A stretch of DNA of 64,000 bases. Source: DASPLX01 sp035627375. GTDB lineage: Bacteria; Pseudomonadota; Gammaproteobacteria; Burkholderiales; Burkholderiaceae_D. The position numbers were made by a program, and so were the translations under genes. Under the pieces are notes generated by a model. That model had not been told where the DNA came from, searched no databases, and saw nothing but the letters and a program-made list of their open reading frames with translations. The stretch lies in the NCBI GenBank assembly GCA_035627375.1, contig DASPLX010000027.1, positions 79,566-143,565 on the forward strand. Direction: 5' to 3'. Position 1 is the stretch's first letter, and each line of letters opens with the position of its first letter. Of the stretch, positions 47,450-57,149 are shown piece by piece.

Positions 47450-49552
47450 TCAGTTGCCGCCGATCTCGCGCACCAGGTGGTCGGCGCGATAGATCTTCTT
47501 CAGCGTTTCCAGGATCGCGCCGCTATCGATGGAGACCGTCCGGTTGTAGCGCGGATCGAACCAGAACGCGCCTGCCAGGGAGTGGATGTTGCCGTCGAAG
47601 ACCAGGCCGACGATCTCGCCCTTGCGGTTGATCAGCGGGCTGCCGGAATTGCCGCCGATGATGTCGTTGGTGGTCGACAGATTGTATTTCTGCGCCAGGT
47701 TCAGGCGCGTCTTCGCGCCATGCCAGGTCGGCGGCAAGGCGAACGGGTCGGCCCCGGTATCGCGGTCGAAGGCGCCGCCGATCGTCGTGAACGGCGCCAC
47801 CCGGTGGTCGTCTTCATCCCAGCCCTTGACCTCGCCGTAGGACAGGCGCAGCGTCAGCGTCGCGTCCGGATAGGTGTCGGTGCCTTGTTGCTCGAAACGG
47901 GCCATGGCGATCAGTTCCGAGTTCTTTTGCACGACCGAATCGACCTCCTGTTCATAGCGCTTGCGGATCGCGCGGGCGTCGCCGTCGATCGCCAGGGCCA
48001 GCTTGATGAAGGGATCGTTCGACTTCGCGATCGCCTCCTTGCCGCCTTGCCAGAGCGCCTTGCGCACTTTCGGGTCGCCGAGCCTGGTGCCGGCGATCAG
48101 CGACGCAGCCAACTGCCCGGGCGATCGTTTGCCGAGCACGCGCTTGACGAAGGGATGATCGACGCCGAGCCTCTCGCGCAGCTTGGTCAGCGCGAATTCC
48201 AGTTTCACCTGCTCGAATTGCGGATAGATCGGCGCGGTGGCGAGCAGGTGCTGCTCGACTTCGGGCAGATTCGCCTCGGCGAATTCGGGCAGGCGCTCGG
48301 CATCCGGCTTGACGCGTTCCTCGACGCCGCGCACCAGCGTGCGGGCATGCTTGAAGTAATCGCTGGCAAAGCCGCCGGCATGGTCGATGCGGGTGCTCGC
48401 GGGATTGCCTGAGCGTTCCAGCAGGCTGAGCTGGCTGGCCAGCTTGCGATAGGTCTGCTGGGCGCGCTCGATCGCATCCCAGGCGCCGCCGACCTTCGCC
48501 TGCAGTTCCGGCTTCGAGGCGACATAGCGCCGCAAGGCGGTTTCCTCCTCCTGCTTGCGCTTGAGCAGATCGGGATCGCGCAAGGCCTGGATTTCGCCGT
48601 TGAATACCTTGTAGCGGTTCTCCACGCCGAAGAAGTGCGCTTCGGCGATGCGCGCCGCTTCCGGGCTGCTTTTCATGTATTGCGCGAGCACGCCGCGCAA
48701 TTCGGCCAGCTGCAGCAGGCGGCCGTACAGGTTGACGTCGCGCAGGGTCTCTAGCTGGGCCATGGTGAGTTGGCGCTGAGTCGTACCCGGATGGCCGGAA
48801 GTGAACACCAGTTCGCCTTCCTTGGCGCCGTCCTTGCTGAAGACGAAATAGTCCTTGACCGCGGCCGGCTTGCCGTTCTCGTAGGCGCGCAGCAGCGTGA
48901 TATCGAGGTCGTAGCGCGGGAAATTGAAGTTGTCGGGGTCGCCGCCGAAGAAAGCCATCGCCTTTTCCGGCGCCCACACCAGGCGCGCATCCTGGAAGCG
49001 GTGATACTTGTAGAGATGGTAGCGGCCGCCGCGATAGAGATCGACGACGTCGCAGCGCACCGTGTTCTTGTCGGCGCCGACGCAGTCCGAGGCGAGCTTC
49101 GCCTTCACGGCGTTTTGCGCCAGCTTGAAAGCCTCGCCTTCGAGGCCGGCGGTGGCCTTCTTCACCTCGTCGGTGACGTCGCTGATGCGTTCCAGGCGGT
49201 TCAATTCGATTGCGGGGCAGCGCACTTCCTCCTCGCGATTCTTGGCAAGGAAGCCGGCGCGCATGTAATTCCTTTTCGCCGTCGACAACTGGTCGATGCA
49301 TTGCGCCGCGCAATGATGATTGGTCATCACCAGGCCATCCTTGGAAATGAACGATGCGGAACAGCCGCCGGCGATGCGCACCGAGCTGCGCATGACGTGG
49401 TCCACCCAGGCGGCATCCGGGGTGAAGCCGTATTCGGCGTGCATGCGGGCGACGGGAAGATTGTCGAGAGTCCACATGCCCTCGGCCGCCGCCGCCGAGC
49501 CGGGCAGGGCAAGCAACAGCAAGGTCGGCTTCAGGAACCTCCAAATCTGCAT
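47450..49552 (-). CDS. S46 family dipeptidyl-peptidase (DPP7-like)
   Basis: A 700-residue exopeptidase of family S46, which releases dipeptides from peptide N-termini in the periplasm. It has a signal peptide (residues 1-22) and the chymotrypsin-like triad: catalytic H80 in MTNHHCA and S636 in GGNSGSPLIN. The substrate-pocket position in VFDGN is glycine (G654), as in DPP7 (hydrophobic P1), whereas DPP11 has arginine there. ATG at 49552 is fixed by AGGAGG 7 bases upstream, although the frame is open further. Family members are best known from peptide-feeding bacteria, so this suggests use of peptides as nutrients. Confidence 0.92.
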   Translation of the reverse strand: MQIWRFLKPTLLLLALPGSAAAAEGMWTLDNLPVARMHAEYGFTPDAAWVDHVMRSSVRIAGGCSASFISKDGLVMTNHHCAAQCIDQLSTAKRNYMRAGFLAKNREEEVRCPAIELNRLERISDVTDEVKKATAGLEGEAFKLAQNAVKAKLASDCVGADKNTVRCDVVDLYRGGRYHLYKYHRFQDARLVWAPEKAMAFFGGDPDNFNFPRYDLDITLLRAYENGKPAAVKDYFVFSKDGAKEGELVFTSGHPGTTQRQLTMAQLETLRDVNLYGRLLQLAELRGVLAQYMKSSPEAARIAEAHFFGVENRYKVFNGEIQALRDPDLLKRKQEEETALRRYVASKPELQAKVGGAWDAIERAQQTYRKLASQLSLLERSGNPASTRIDHAGGFASDYFKHARTLVRGVEERVKPDAERLPEFAEANLPEVEQHLLATAPIYPQFEQVKLEFALTKLRERLGVDHPFVKRVLGKRSPGQLAASLIAGTRLGDPKVRKALWQGGKEAIAKSNDPFIKLALAIDGDARAIRKRYEQEVDSVVQKNSELIAMARFEQQGTDTYPDATLTLRLSYGEVKGWDEDDHRVAPFTTIGGAFDRDTGADPFALPPTWHGAKTRLNLAQKYNLSTTNDIIGGNSGSPLINRKGEIVGLVFDGNIHSLAGAFWFDPRYNRTVSIDSGAILETLKKIYRADHLVREIGGN

Positions 49553-49782
49553 TCTTGTTCCTCCTGAGAAAGTTAGGGCAGCAACATTATCACAGGTGGT
49601 AAAAATGCATCGACGGGACAGTTCGCACCGCTCCTCCTCGGTGTTGGTGGGTGTTGCTTTAGGGTAATATGCGGATATCGCCACCTATCCGGCGGCGAAA
49701 CCCCGCTTCCGAAACCAAGAAAACAGGGATGAAATCCGGCGATACATGCGCGCCGGTAAGAAGCCTGGGAGAGCTGCAGCCA

Positions 49783-52700
49783 ATGAATTTGTTTGTTCTG
49801 GATGATCAGATCGCGCATCTGGAGGCCGGGCTGCCGTCGCAGCGCAACGCCGAGCGGCTGTGCGCGCTGGTGGCGTTGGCGTGGCATCTGTGCCAGCGCG
49901 ATACGCGGCGCGCGCTGGTGCTGGCGGAAGAGGCCGGCACCTTGCTCGGGCTGTCGCTGCTGGCGCCGCACGAACAACGATGCGTCGCCGCGCGCCTTGA
50001 ACTCGTGCGGGCCGAGGCGAGACGCCTGCATGGAGACCTGCAGACGGCCCGGAACCTGGCCGACGGCGCGCTGCAGGAATTCCAAGCCTTGAACGACAAC
50101 ATCGGCGCGGCGGATGCCTGCTGGCTGCTGGCATTCATCGCCGGCGATAGCGGGGATTCCCGGCAGCGCGACGACCGCCTCCAGCAGTGCGCCGGCTGCG
50201 CACGGGTGGCTGGAGACATGCTGCGAGCCGATCTGGCGGAAGCGGTGCAGGCGCGTTTTTCCGTCTTCAGCGACGTGCGGGTCGCGCAGATGCGTTGGGG
50301 CCGCCGTTTCGATCCGGACGTGGAAGGGCTCGATCCGGCCCTGAAGACCTGGGTCAGCGACTTCTTCGGCCTGGTCGCCTTCCAGTCCAGCGATTTCGGC
50401 CGCGCCGCCGCGTATTTCATGCATACCTACGACAGCGCGCTGGCGACCGGACAGATCCAGCGCGCCATCGTCGCCGCCTCGAACATCGGCAATTCCTTCA
50501 CCAATCTGAACGATCATCACGCCGCGCTCGAATGGAGCGAGCGCGGTCTGGCGCTGGCGCGGCCGACCCATTGGCCGGTCAGCATCGGCGGCAGCCTGAT
50601 GCAGACAGCCGAGACCCTGCGCCGCCTGGGGCGGCTGGAAGCGGCCGAAGAATTGCTGAAGGAGTCGCTCGGCACCTTGAAGCCGCTGCCGGGCACGCGC
50701 GATTACGCGATCGCGACCGAATATCTCGGCGACGTCGCGCTCGATCGCGGCGATTACCTGGCCGCGCTCCAGATCTTCCAGCAGCAATACCAACATGCCC
50801 AGGCGCTGGATCAGACCGAATTCCGGATCGGCGCCTTGCGCGGCCAGGCGCATGCCTTGTCCCATCTCGGGCGGGCGGAAGAGGCGCTGACGGTGGCGAC
50901 CGAAGCCCTCGATCTGGCGCAGCGGTATGGCGACACGCATAACCAGTTCGCCGCGCTCAGAGTGCTGGCGAAGATCCACTCGCATCATGCGCTGCCGCCG
51001 CCGGAAGACATGAAGGAGGGCACGGCCGCCTTGCATTATCTGCGGCGCGCCTTGCAGGTGGCGTCCGGCATCGAAGGCTATACCGTGCCGGGCGAGCTGC
51101 TCGACGCCATCGCGCAGGAGCACGCGAAGACCGGCGACTACGTGCAAGCCTATGCCACCCTGCTGCAGGCGAACGCGGCGCGCGACAAGATCCACAGCCG
51201 GGAGGCGACCAATCGCGCGGTGGCGATGCAGGTGCAATACCAGACCGAGCGCGAGCGGGCGGAAGTCGAGCACCATCGCCGGCTGGCCGCGTCCGAGGCG
51301 GAGCGCGCCCAGGTCTTGCAGCAGACCAGCGCCACGCTGGAGCGGCTGGGCGCGATCGGCCAGGAGATCACGGCGCATCTCAATGCATCCGCCGTGTTCC
51401 AGGCGCTCGACCGGCACGTGCATGGCTTGCTCGATGCCGAGCATTTCTCGATCTACCTGTTCGACTCGGACCGTTCGCGCCTGAACCTGGTGTTCGGGAT
51501 CGAAGCCGGCAAGGTCGTGCCGGAAACCTTCTGGGAGCTGGCGCATCCGAGCGCGAACTCGTCGCGTTGCGTGCGCGAGCGGCGCGAAATCCTGGTCGAC
51601 ATGCCCGGCGGCACCAATCATCCGAACCTGATTCCCGGCACGCTGCCGATGCTGACCCAACTGTTCGCGCCGCTGATGATCGGCGAGCGCGTGCTCGGCG
51701 TGATGACGATCCAGTCGCCGCGCCGCAACGCCTACGGCGAGCGCGAGCGCTTGATATTCCGGACGCTGTGCGCCTACGGCGCGATCGCGCTGGACAACGC
51801 GGCCGCCTACCGCCAGCTGGAAGCCGCCTTGAAGACGCTCGGCCAGACCAAGGCCCAGCTCGAGGAAGCCAGCATCACCGATCCGCTGACCGGCCTGCGC
51901 AACCGGCGCTTCCTGCTGCAGCACATCGAGCAGGATGCGGCGTCGGTCCTGCGGCAATGGAACGGCGGCGCGGCGGGAGGGGGCGCGGACCTGATCTTTT
52001 TCATGGTCGATCTCGATCACTTCAAGAGCGTCAACGACACCTACGGCCACGCCGCCGGCGACATGGTGCTGGTGCAGATGCGCGAGCGCTTGCGGGAAGT
52101 GTTCCGGGAATCGGACTATATCGTGCGCTGGGGCGGCGAGGAATTCCTGATCGTCGCCCGTTCCGCCGACCGGGCCCAGGCCCAGGCGCTGGCCGCGCGG
52201 GCGCACGCGGCCGTCGGCGGCCGCGAATTCGAACTGGCCGACGGCATCCGATTGTGGCGCAGCTGTTCGATCGGGTTCGTCTGCTATCCGTTCCTGCCGC
52301 GGCACCCCGAAAGCCTGTCGTGGTCGCAGGTGGTGGAACTGGCCGACCAATGCCTGTACATGGCCAAGCGCGCCGGCCGCAACGGCTGGGTCGGACTGCA
52401 AGGCTGCGATGCCGCGCGGCCGGAAGGAATCTTCCAGCGCCTGATGCGCAATATCTGCGAAGTCGCCGAGACCGGAGAAGTCAGCCTGATTACCAGCGCG
52501 GCCGGCTATCCGCCGCCGGAACATGGCGCCGGCGAGCATGGTCCGGCCGATGCCGGCGCGGGCGGCGGCGCAACGCACGGCGGTTTGCCGCCGACGCACC
52601 TGGCCCATCTTGCCACCCACGATGCCTTGACCGGGCTGCCCAACCGCACGCTGCTGCAGGACCGTCTGCGGCAGGCGATCACGGCGGCGAAGCTGTCGCG

Positions 52701-53913
52701 CAAGCAGGCGGCCGTCATCGTGCTCGATCTCGACAACTTCAAGAACATCAACGACAGCCTCGGCCACGAGGTCGGCGATCTGGTGCTGCTGGAGGCGGGC
52801 CGTCGTTTGTCGTCCAGCCTGCGCGCGGTCGATACGGTGGCGCGCCAGGGCGACGACGAGTTCGTCGTGGTGCTGCCGAACGTGGAAGACCAGTCGGCGG
52901 CCGCGATCGTCGCGCAAAAGCTGCTCGATTCCCTGGCCCGCGTGATGACGGTGCAGGATCATGAATTGTTCGTGGCCGGCAGCATCGGCATCAGCCTGTT
53001 TCCGAAGGATGGCGAGGACGGACGCATGCTGCTGAAGAATGCCGACGCCGCGATGCATCGCGCCAAGGAGGCCGGCCGCAACAGCTTCTGTTTCTATCTG
53101 CAGGAGATGAACGCGCGTTCGCTCGATCGCCTCAAGATCGAGGGCGGATTGCGGCGCGCGCTGGAGCGCGAGGAATTCGTGCTGCATTACCAGCCGCAGG
53201 TCGACATCGCTACCGGCGCCATCGTCGGCGCGGAAGCCTTGATACGCTGGCAGCCCGCAGGACAGCCGATGCTGTATCCGAACGATTTCATCCCCATCGC
53301 GGAAGAAACCGGCCTGATCGTGCCGCTCGGGGAATGGGTGCTGCGCGCCGCCTGCCGGCAACAGCGCGCCTGGAAGCAGGCCGGCTTGCCTGCCATCCGC
53401 ATCGGCGTGAACCTGTCGGCCCGCCAGTTCAACCAGCAGAACATGGTCGCCGCCGTCACGCGCATCCTGCGCGACACCGGCTGCGATGCGGCTTGCCTGT
53501 CGCTTGAGATCACCGAAAGCGTGGTCATGCAGGACCCGTTGACGGCGGCCGCGACGCTGCTGGAGCTGAGCCGCATGGGCGTGCATTTGTCGATCGACGA
53601 TTTCGGCACCGGCTATTCGAGCCTGTCCTATCTCAAGCGTTTCCCCATCAACTCGCTCAAGATCGACCGTTCCTTCGTCAGCGACATCGTGACCGATCCC
53701 GACAGCGCCGCCATCGTGAAAGCGGTGATCGCGCTCGCGCACAGCATGAAGCTCGAAGTGATCGCCGAAGGCGTGGAGACCGCGGAACAGTTGGCGTTCC
53801 TGCGGGAGCAGCGCTGCAACCAGATGCAAGGCTATTATTTCAGCCGCCCGGTGGCGGCGGAGCGCATGGCCGAACTGCTGGCGCCGCAGGCGGAGCGTTG
53901 CGGCGCCGCCTGA
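49783..53913 (+). CDS. TPR-GAF protein with two GGDEF domains and an EAL domain
   Basis: A very large c-di-GMP protein of about 1376 residues. The order is: TPR-like helical repeats (about 1-470), a short coiled coil, a GAF sensor (about 515-670), a first GGDEF domain with the competent motif GGEEF (residues 784-788), a low-complexity glycine/alanine linker (about 910-935), a second GGDEF domain with the altered motif GDDEF (1023-1027) and an EAL domain whose motif is E1151-A-L and whose DDFGTGYSSL loop is intact. ATG at 49783 has GGGAGAG upstream; in-frame ATGs at 49729 and 49669 are alternatives. Synthesis and degradation activities are both possible. Confidence 0.92.
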   Translation: MNLFVLDDQIAHLEAGLPSQRNAERLCALVALAWHLCQRDTRRALVLAEEAGTLLGLSLLAPHEQRCVAARLELVRAEARRLHGDLQTARNLADGALQEFQALNDNIGAADACWLLAFIAGDSGDSRQRDDRLQQCAGCARVAGDMLRADLAEAVQARFSVFSDVRVAQMRWGRRFDPDVEGLDPALKTWVSDFFGLVAFQSSDFGRAAAYFMHTYDSALATGQIQRAIVAASNIGNSFTNLNDHHAALEWSERGLALARPTHWPVSIGGSLMQTAETLRRLGRLEAAEELLKESLGTLKPLPGTRDYAIATEYLGDVALDRGDYLAALQIFQQQYQHAQALDQTEFRIGALRGQAHALSHLGRAEEALTVATEALDLAQRYGDTHNQFAALRVLAKIHSHHALPPPEDMKEGTAALHYLRRALQVASGIEGYTVPGELLDAIAQEHAKTGDYVQAYATLLQANAARDKIHSREATNRAVAMQVQYQTERERAEVEHHRRLAASEAERAQVLQQTSATLERLGAIGQEITAHLNASAVFQALDRHVHGLLDAEHFSIYLFDSDRSRLNLVFGIEAGKVVPETFWELAHPSANSSRCVRERREILVDMPGGTNHPNLIPGTLPMLTQLFAPLMIGERVLGVMTIQSPRRNAYGERERLIFRTLCAYGAIALDNAAAYRQLEAALKTLGQTKAQLEEASITDPLTGLRNRRFLLQHIEQDAASVLRQWNGGAAGGGADLIFFMVDLDHFKSVNDTYGHAAGDMVLVQMRERLREVFRESDYIVRWGGEEFLIVARSADRAQAQALAARAHAAVGGREFELADGIRLWRSCSIGFVCYPFLPRHPESLSWSQVVELADQCLYMAKRAGRNGWVGLQGCDAARPEGIFQRLMRNICEVAETGEVSLITSAAGYPPPEHGAGEHGPADAGAGGGATHGGLPPTHLAHLATHDALTGLPNRTLLQDRLRQAITAAKLSRKQAAVIVLDLDNFKNINDSLGHEVGDLVLLEAGRRLSSSLRAVDTVARQGDDEFVVVLPNVEDQSAAAIVAQKLLDSLARVMTVQDHELFVAGSIGISLFPKDGEDGRMLLKNADAAMHRAKEAGRNSFCFYLQEMNARSLDRLKIEGGLRRALEREEFVLHYQPQVDIATGAIVGAEALIRWQPAGQPMLYPNDFIPIAEETGLIVPLGEWVLRAACRQQRAWKQAGLPAIRIGVNLSARQFNQQNMVAAVTRILRDTGCDAACLSLEITESVVMQDPLTAAATLLELSRMGVHLSIDDFGTGYSSLSYLKRFPINSLKIDRSFVSDIVTDPDSAAIVKAVIALAHSMKLEVIAEGVETAEQLAFLREQRCNQMQGYYFSRPVAAERMAELLAPQAERCGAA

Positions 53914-53929
53914 GCATTCGGGCCGCGCT

Positions 53930-54883
53930 CTAGAAAATCGCCGCCGTTATCGGTTCGCCCTCGCGCACCCAGGCGCGATACATTCCGGTCGTGTTGAACA
54001 GCAGCGCGATATTGCCGTCGCGATCGACCGCGATGAGTCCGCCGCGCCCGCCGATGGCCGCCAGCCGTTCGAACACGGTCTGCCGCGCCGCTTCTTCCAG
54101 CGAAGCATTGGCATAGTCGATGCGCGCCGCCAGATCGTAGGCCGCCACCGAACGCATGAAATATTCGCCGGTGCCGGTGGCGGCGACCGCCACGGTGCGA
54201 TTGTCGGCATAGCAGCCGGCGCCGATCACGGGCGTGTCGCCGACGCGGCCGGGGCGCTTGTTGGTCATGCCGCCGGTGGATACCGCCGACGCCAGGTTGC
54301 CCTGGCGGTCGCGCGCCACGGCGCCCACGGTGCCGAATTTACGGTCGGGATCGAGCGGTTCGGCGGGCGCCGCCGCCAGGTCGTGATCGAGTTTCGCGCC
54401 TTCCGCTTCGGCGCGGGCGCGCCGCAACTGCTCCAGGCGGCTGGCCACGGCGAAGTACTCGGACGGCGCGGTCTCGATGCCGCATTCGCGCGCGAAGCGC
54501 TCGGCGCCGTCGGACGTCAGCAGCACGTGGCCGCTCCATTCCATGACGGCGCGGGCGAGCAGCACCGGATTGCGTATCGTCCGCACGCAGGTCACGGCGC
54601 CCGCGCGCAGATCGCGGCCGTCCATCACGCTGGCATCCATTTCGTGGGTCGCGTCCGAGGTATAGACAGAACCGCGGCCGGCGTTGAACAAGGGGCAATC
54701 CTCCAGCGCGACGACGGCCGCCGTGACGGCTTCCAGCGCGGTGCCGCCGGCGGCCAGCACCGCTTCGCCGGCCGCGGCGGCTTCCTTCAGGGCGGCGTGA
54801 TAGGGGGCTTCGATTTCCGGCGCGCTGTGCGCGATGGTGCCGGCGCCGCCGTGAATGGCGAGGGCATAGCGGGGATTCGTCAT
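53930..54883 (-). CDS. iaaA: Isoaspartyl peptidase / plant-type L-asparaginase
   Basis: An N-terminal nucleophile hydrolase of 317 residues that cuts isoaspartyl dipeptides and asparagine. The precursor cleaves itself before T185 in KFGTVGAV, which becomes the nucleophile of the small subunit; the LAIHGGAGT start and FNAGRGSVYT segment are typical. Its ATG overlaps the stop of the AraC-type gene upstream (ATGA), so they are co-translated. It has no signal peptide, so it acts in the cytoplasm. Confidence 0.94.
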   Translation of the reverse strand: MTNPRYALAIHGGAGTIAHSAPEIEAPYHAALKEAAAAGEAVLAAGGTALEAVTAAVVALEDCPLFNAGRGSVYTSDATHEMDASVMDGRDLRAGAVTCVRTIRNPVLLARAVMEWSGHVLLTSDGAERFARECGIETAPSEYFAVASRLEQLRRARAEAEGAKLDHDLAAAPAEPLDPDRKFGTVGAVARDRQGNLASAVSTGGMTNKRPGRVGDTPVIGAGCYADNRTVAVAATGTGEYFMRSVAAYDLAARIDYANASLEEAARQTVFERLAAIGGRGGLIAVDRDGNIALLFNTTGMYRAWVREGEPITAAIF

Positions 54884-55710
54884 GGCTGCTCTTGATGGAT
54901 GCGTTGCGAGGGCTTCGGCGATGGTAACGCATCGGCGAAGAAGCTTGAAGGCGATTGGCCGAAAGTTTTCTTGAACATCGCGGAAAACGCCGACTGGCTG
55001 GCATAGCCGAGCTCGGCGGCGACGCGCGACAGCGGCATCCCGCGCGCGATCAACGGCGCCGCATGCGCCAGGCGGACCTGCTGGCGCCATTGCCCGAAGC
55101 TCATGCCGAGCTCGCGCTCGAACAGGCGCGCCAGCGTGCGGCTCGAGGCGCCGGTCTTCTTCGCCCATTCCTCGAGCGTGAAGGGCGATGCCGGATCGGC
55201 AATCAGCATGTCGCACAGCGACCGCAGGCGTTTGTCGCGGGGCAGCGGCACGCACATCGGCAGCGTGGCCGAACGGCTCACCTCGTCCAGCGCCAGGCCG
55301 GCCAGCAGCGCTTCGCGCGGCGATTCCTCTTCGCAATCGATGAGCGCCAGGATCAGTTCGCGCAACAGCGGCGTGACATCGATGACCACGCAGACCGAGC
55401 CTTCGAAGGGCGAGGCCGACCGGTCGATCCTCAAGACGCGCAACCTCGCCATTTCCAGGGTCTCGACTTCATGGAACACCAGCGGCGGAATCCAGATCGC
55501 GCGCTGCGGCGGCACGATCCAGGTCGCATCGTCGACGGTGACGCGCATCAAGCCGTCGATGGCATAGGTGAGTTGCCCGTAAGGGTGATTGTGCCGGCTC
55601 ACCAGTTCGGCCGCGTTCAGGTCGCGTGCGCCGACGCGGACCGGCCGCTCGCCGGTGGGGGCGAGTTCCGGCGCATAAGGCCGCGTGTGGGTGACTGGCT
55701 TGATCGGCAT
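54880..55710 (-). CDS. AraC family regulator with cupin domain
   Basis: A 276-residue regulator with an N-terminal cupin-like sensing domain (RHNHPYGQLTYAIDG near residue 45) and two C-terminal helix-turn-helix motifs of the AraC type (about 175-265, ending in GYASQSAFSAMFKKTFGQSP). It is divergent from an MFS transporter gene, the standard layout in which the regulator controls the exporter. Two inverted repeats lie in the shared spacer. ATG at 55710 is chosen, since the frame beyond it is not conserved. The isoaspartyl peptidase gene follows with a four-base overlap. Confidence 0.92.
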   Translation of the reverse strand: MPIKPVTHTRPYAPELAPTGERPVRVGARDLNAAELVSRHNHPYGQLTYAIDGLMRVTVDDATWIVPPQRAIWIPPLVFHEVETLEMARLRVLRIDRSASPFEGSVCVVIDVTPLLRELILALIDCEEESPREALLAGLALDEVSRSATLPMCVPLPRDKRLRSLCDMLIADPASPFTLEEWAKKTGASSRTLARLFERELGMSFGQWRQQVRLAHAAPLIARGMPLSRVAAELGYASQSAFSAMFKKTFGQSPSSFFADALPSPKPSQRIHQEQP

Positions 55711-55763
55711 GTCGATCGTCTTGCGTGGAATGATCGCCGTGAAGAATGCGTTGGCGGGTTTTC

Positions 55764-55803
55764 GACAAAGATTGTCAATATATCTGAAAACAGACGGCGC
55801 CGT
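55764..55803. promoter_or_regulatory. Inverted repeats between the AraC and MFS genes
   Basis: GACAA-AGA-TTGTC at 55764-55776 and the palindrome ACGGCGCCGT at 55794-55803 lie in the 134-base divergent spacer. They are candidate regulator sites. No strong -10 or -35 pair stands out. Confidence 0.4.
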
Positions 55804-55844
55804 TTTTCCTAGACTGTCCGGGTTCACCGCAGAAAGGAAACCGA

Positions 55845-57080
55845 ATGACCGCGACTCCCGCTTCGATATTTCGCCGCGATGCCCATGTGATCGGCTTGGT
55901 CGGCCTGGCCCATGGCGTATCGCATTTCTTCCACCTGATCCTCGCGCCCTTGTTTCCCTGGCTGAAGGAAGCCTTCGGCCTCTCCTATGCCGAACTGGGC
56001 CTGCTGATGACCGTGTTCTTCGTCGTCTCCGGCATCGGGCAGGCATTGGCGGGCTTCGTGGTCGACCGTGTCGGCGCGCGCACCGTGCTGTTCGCCGGGC
56101 TCGGCTTCCTGGGGCTCTCGGGATTGGTATTGTCGGCGGCGCAGAACTACCCGATGTTGATCGCCGGCTCGATGCTGGCCGGCCTCGGCAACAGCGTCTT
56201 CCATCCGGCCGACTTCACCTTGCTCAACAAGCGGGTCTCGCCGTCGCGGCTCGGCCACGCCTTCTCGGTGCACGGCATTTCCGGCAACCTGGGCTGGGCG
56301 GCGGCGCCGGTGTTCCTGGCGACCATCGCCGGCATCTCCGGCTGGCGCACGGCGCTGTTCTGCGCGGCTTTCGTACCGTTCGGCCTGCTGCTCGTGTTGA
56401 CGGTCTACCGCGATCTGCTGCGCACCGACGACGCGCCGGCCGCCGCGACCGGCGCCGCCGCCGCGACCAAGCACGGCGCGGCAAGCGGCGGCATGTTCGC
56501 CTTCATGCGCTTGCCCGAGGTGTGGATGTGCTTCGCGTTCTTCTTCATCTCCGCGCTGGCGTTGGCCGGCATCCAAAGCTTTTCCTCGTCCAGCCTGCGC
56601 GCGCTGTACGGCATGTCGCTGGCCTGGGCCACGACCGGCTACACCGTCTTCATGCTGGCCTCGGCGGCCGGCATGCTGTGGGGTGGTTTTCTCGCCGCTA
56701 AGACGGCGCGGCACGAGCGCACCATCGCCATGGCCTTCACCTTCGCCGGCTTGCTGGCGCTCGTCATCGCCGCCGGCGTCGTGCCGCCCCTGATGGCCGT
56801 GGTGCTGATGGGCGCGATCGGCTTCGGCGCCGGCATCGCAGGCCCGTCGCGCGATCTGCTGATACGCGCCGCCGCGCCCAAGAACGCGACCGGGCGGGTG
56901 TACGGCGTGGTCTACTCGGGGCTCGACGTCGGCCTCGCGACCGGGCCGCTGCTGTTCGGCGCCATGATGGATGCCGGCCGCCCGGCCTGGATCTTCGTCA
57001 TGATCGGCTTGTTCCAGACCCTGGCCGTGCTGACCGCCTTCGGCATCGGCGGCAATACCGCGCGGCGCGCGGTGGCTTGA
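55845..57080 (+). CDS. MFS transporter (fosmidomycin-resistance-like)
   Basis: A 411-residue major facilitator with twelve predicted membrane helices. The N-terminus resembles the Fsr and YfcJ branches (LVGLAHGVSHFFHLILAPLFP), and the loop FVVDRVGARTV matches the MFS loop-2 motif. The substrate is not known. ATG at 55845 follows AGAAAGGAAACCGA. The divergent AraC regulator probably controls it. Confidence 0.9.
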   Translation: MTATPASIFRRDAHVIGLVGLAHGVSHFFHLILAPLFPWLKEAFGLSYAELGLLMTVFFVVSGIGQALAGFVVDRVGARTVLFAGLGFLGLSGLVLSAAQNYPMLIAGSMLAGLGNSVFHPADFTLLNKRVSPSRLGHAFSVHGISGNLGWAAAPVFLATIAGISGWRTALFCAAFVPFGLLLVLTVYRDLLRTDDAPAAATGAAAATKHGAASGGMFAFMRLPEVWMCFAFFFISALALAGIQSFSSSSLRALYGMSLAWATTGYTVFMLASAAGMLWGGFLAAKTARHERTIAMAFTFAGLLALVIAAGVVPPLMAVVLMGAIGFGAGIAGPSRDLLIRAAAPKNATGRVYGVVYSGLDVGLATGPLLFGAMMDAGRPAWIFVMIGLFQTLAVLTAFGIGGNTARRAVA

Positions 57081-57149
57081 GGGGTTGAAGGGAGCGCCGG
57101 CCACTAACTAGAATAGGCAGCGACATCATCCGACTTGAGAGAGGAAACA

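Noticed and set aside
49573..53829. A 1418-residue open frame on the reverse strand opposite the large GGDEF/EAL gene.
   Set aside because: It is the complement of a high-GC coding sequence, which often stays open; the residues show no domain, whereas the forward strand has clear catalytic motifs.
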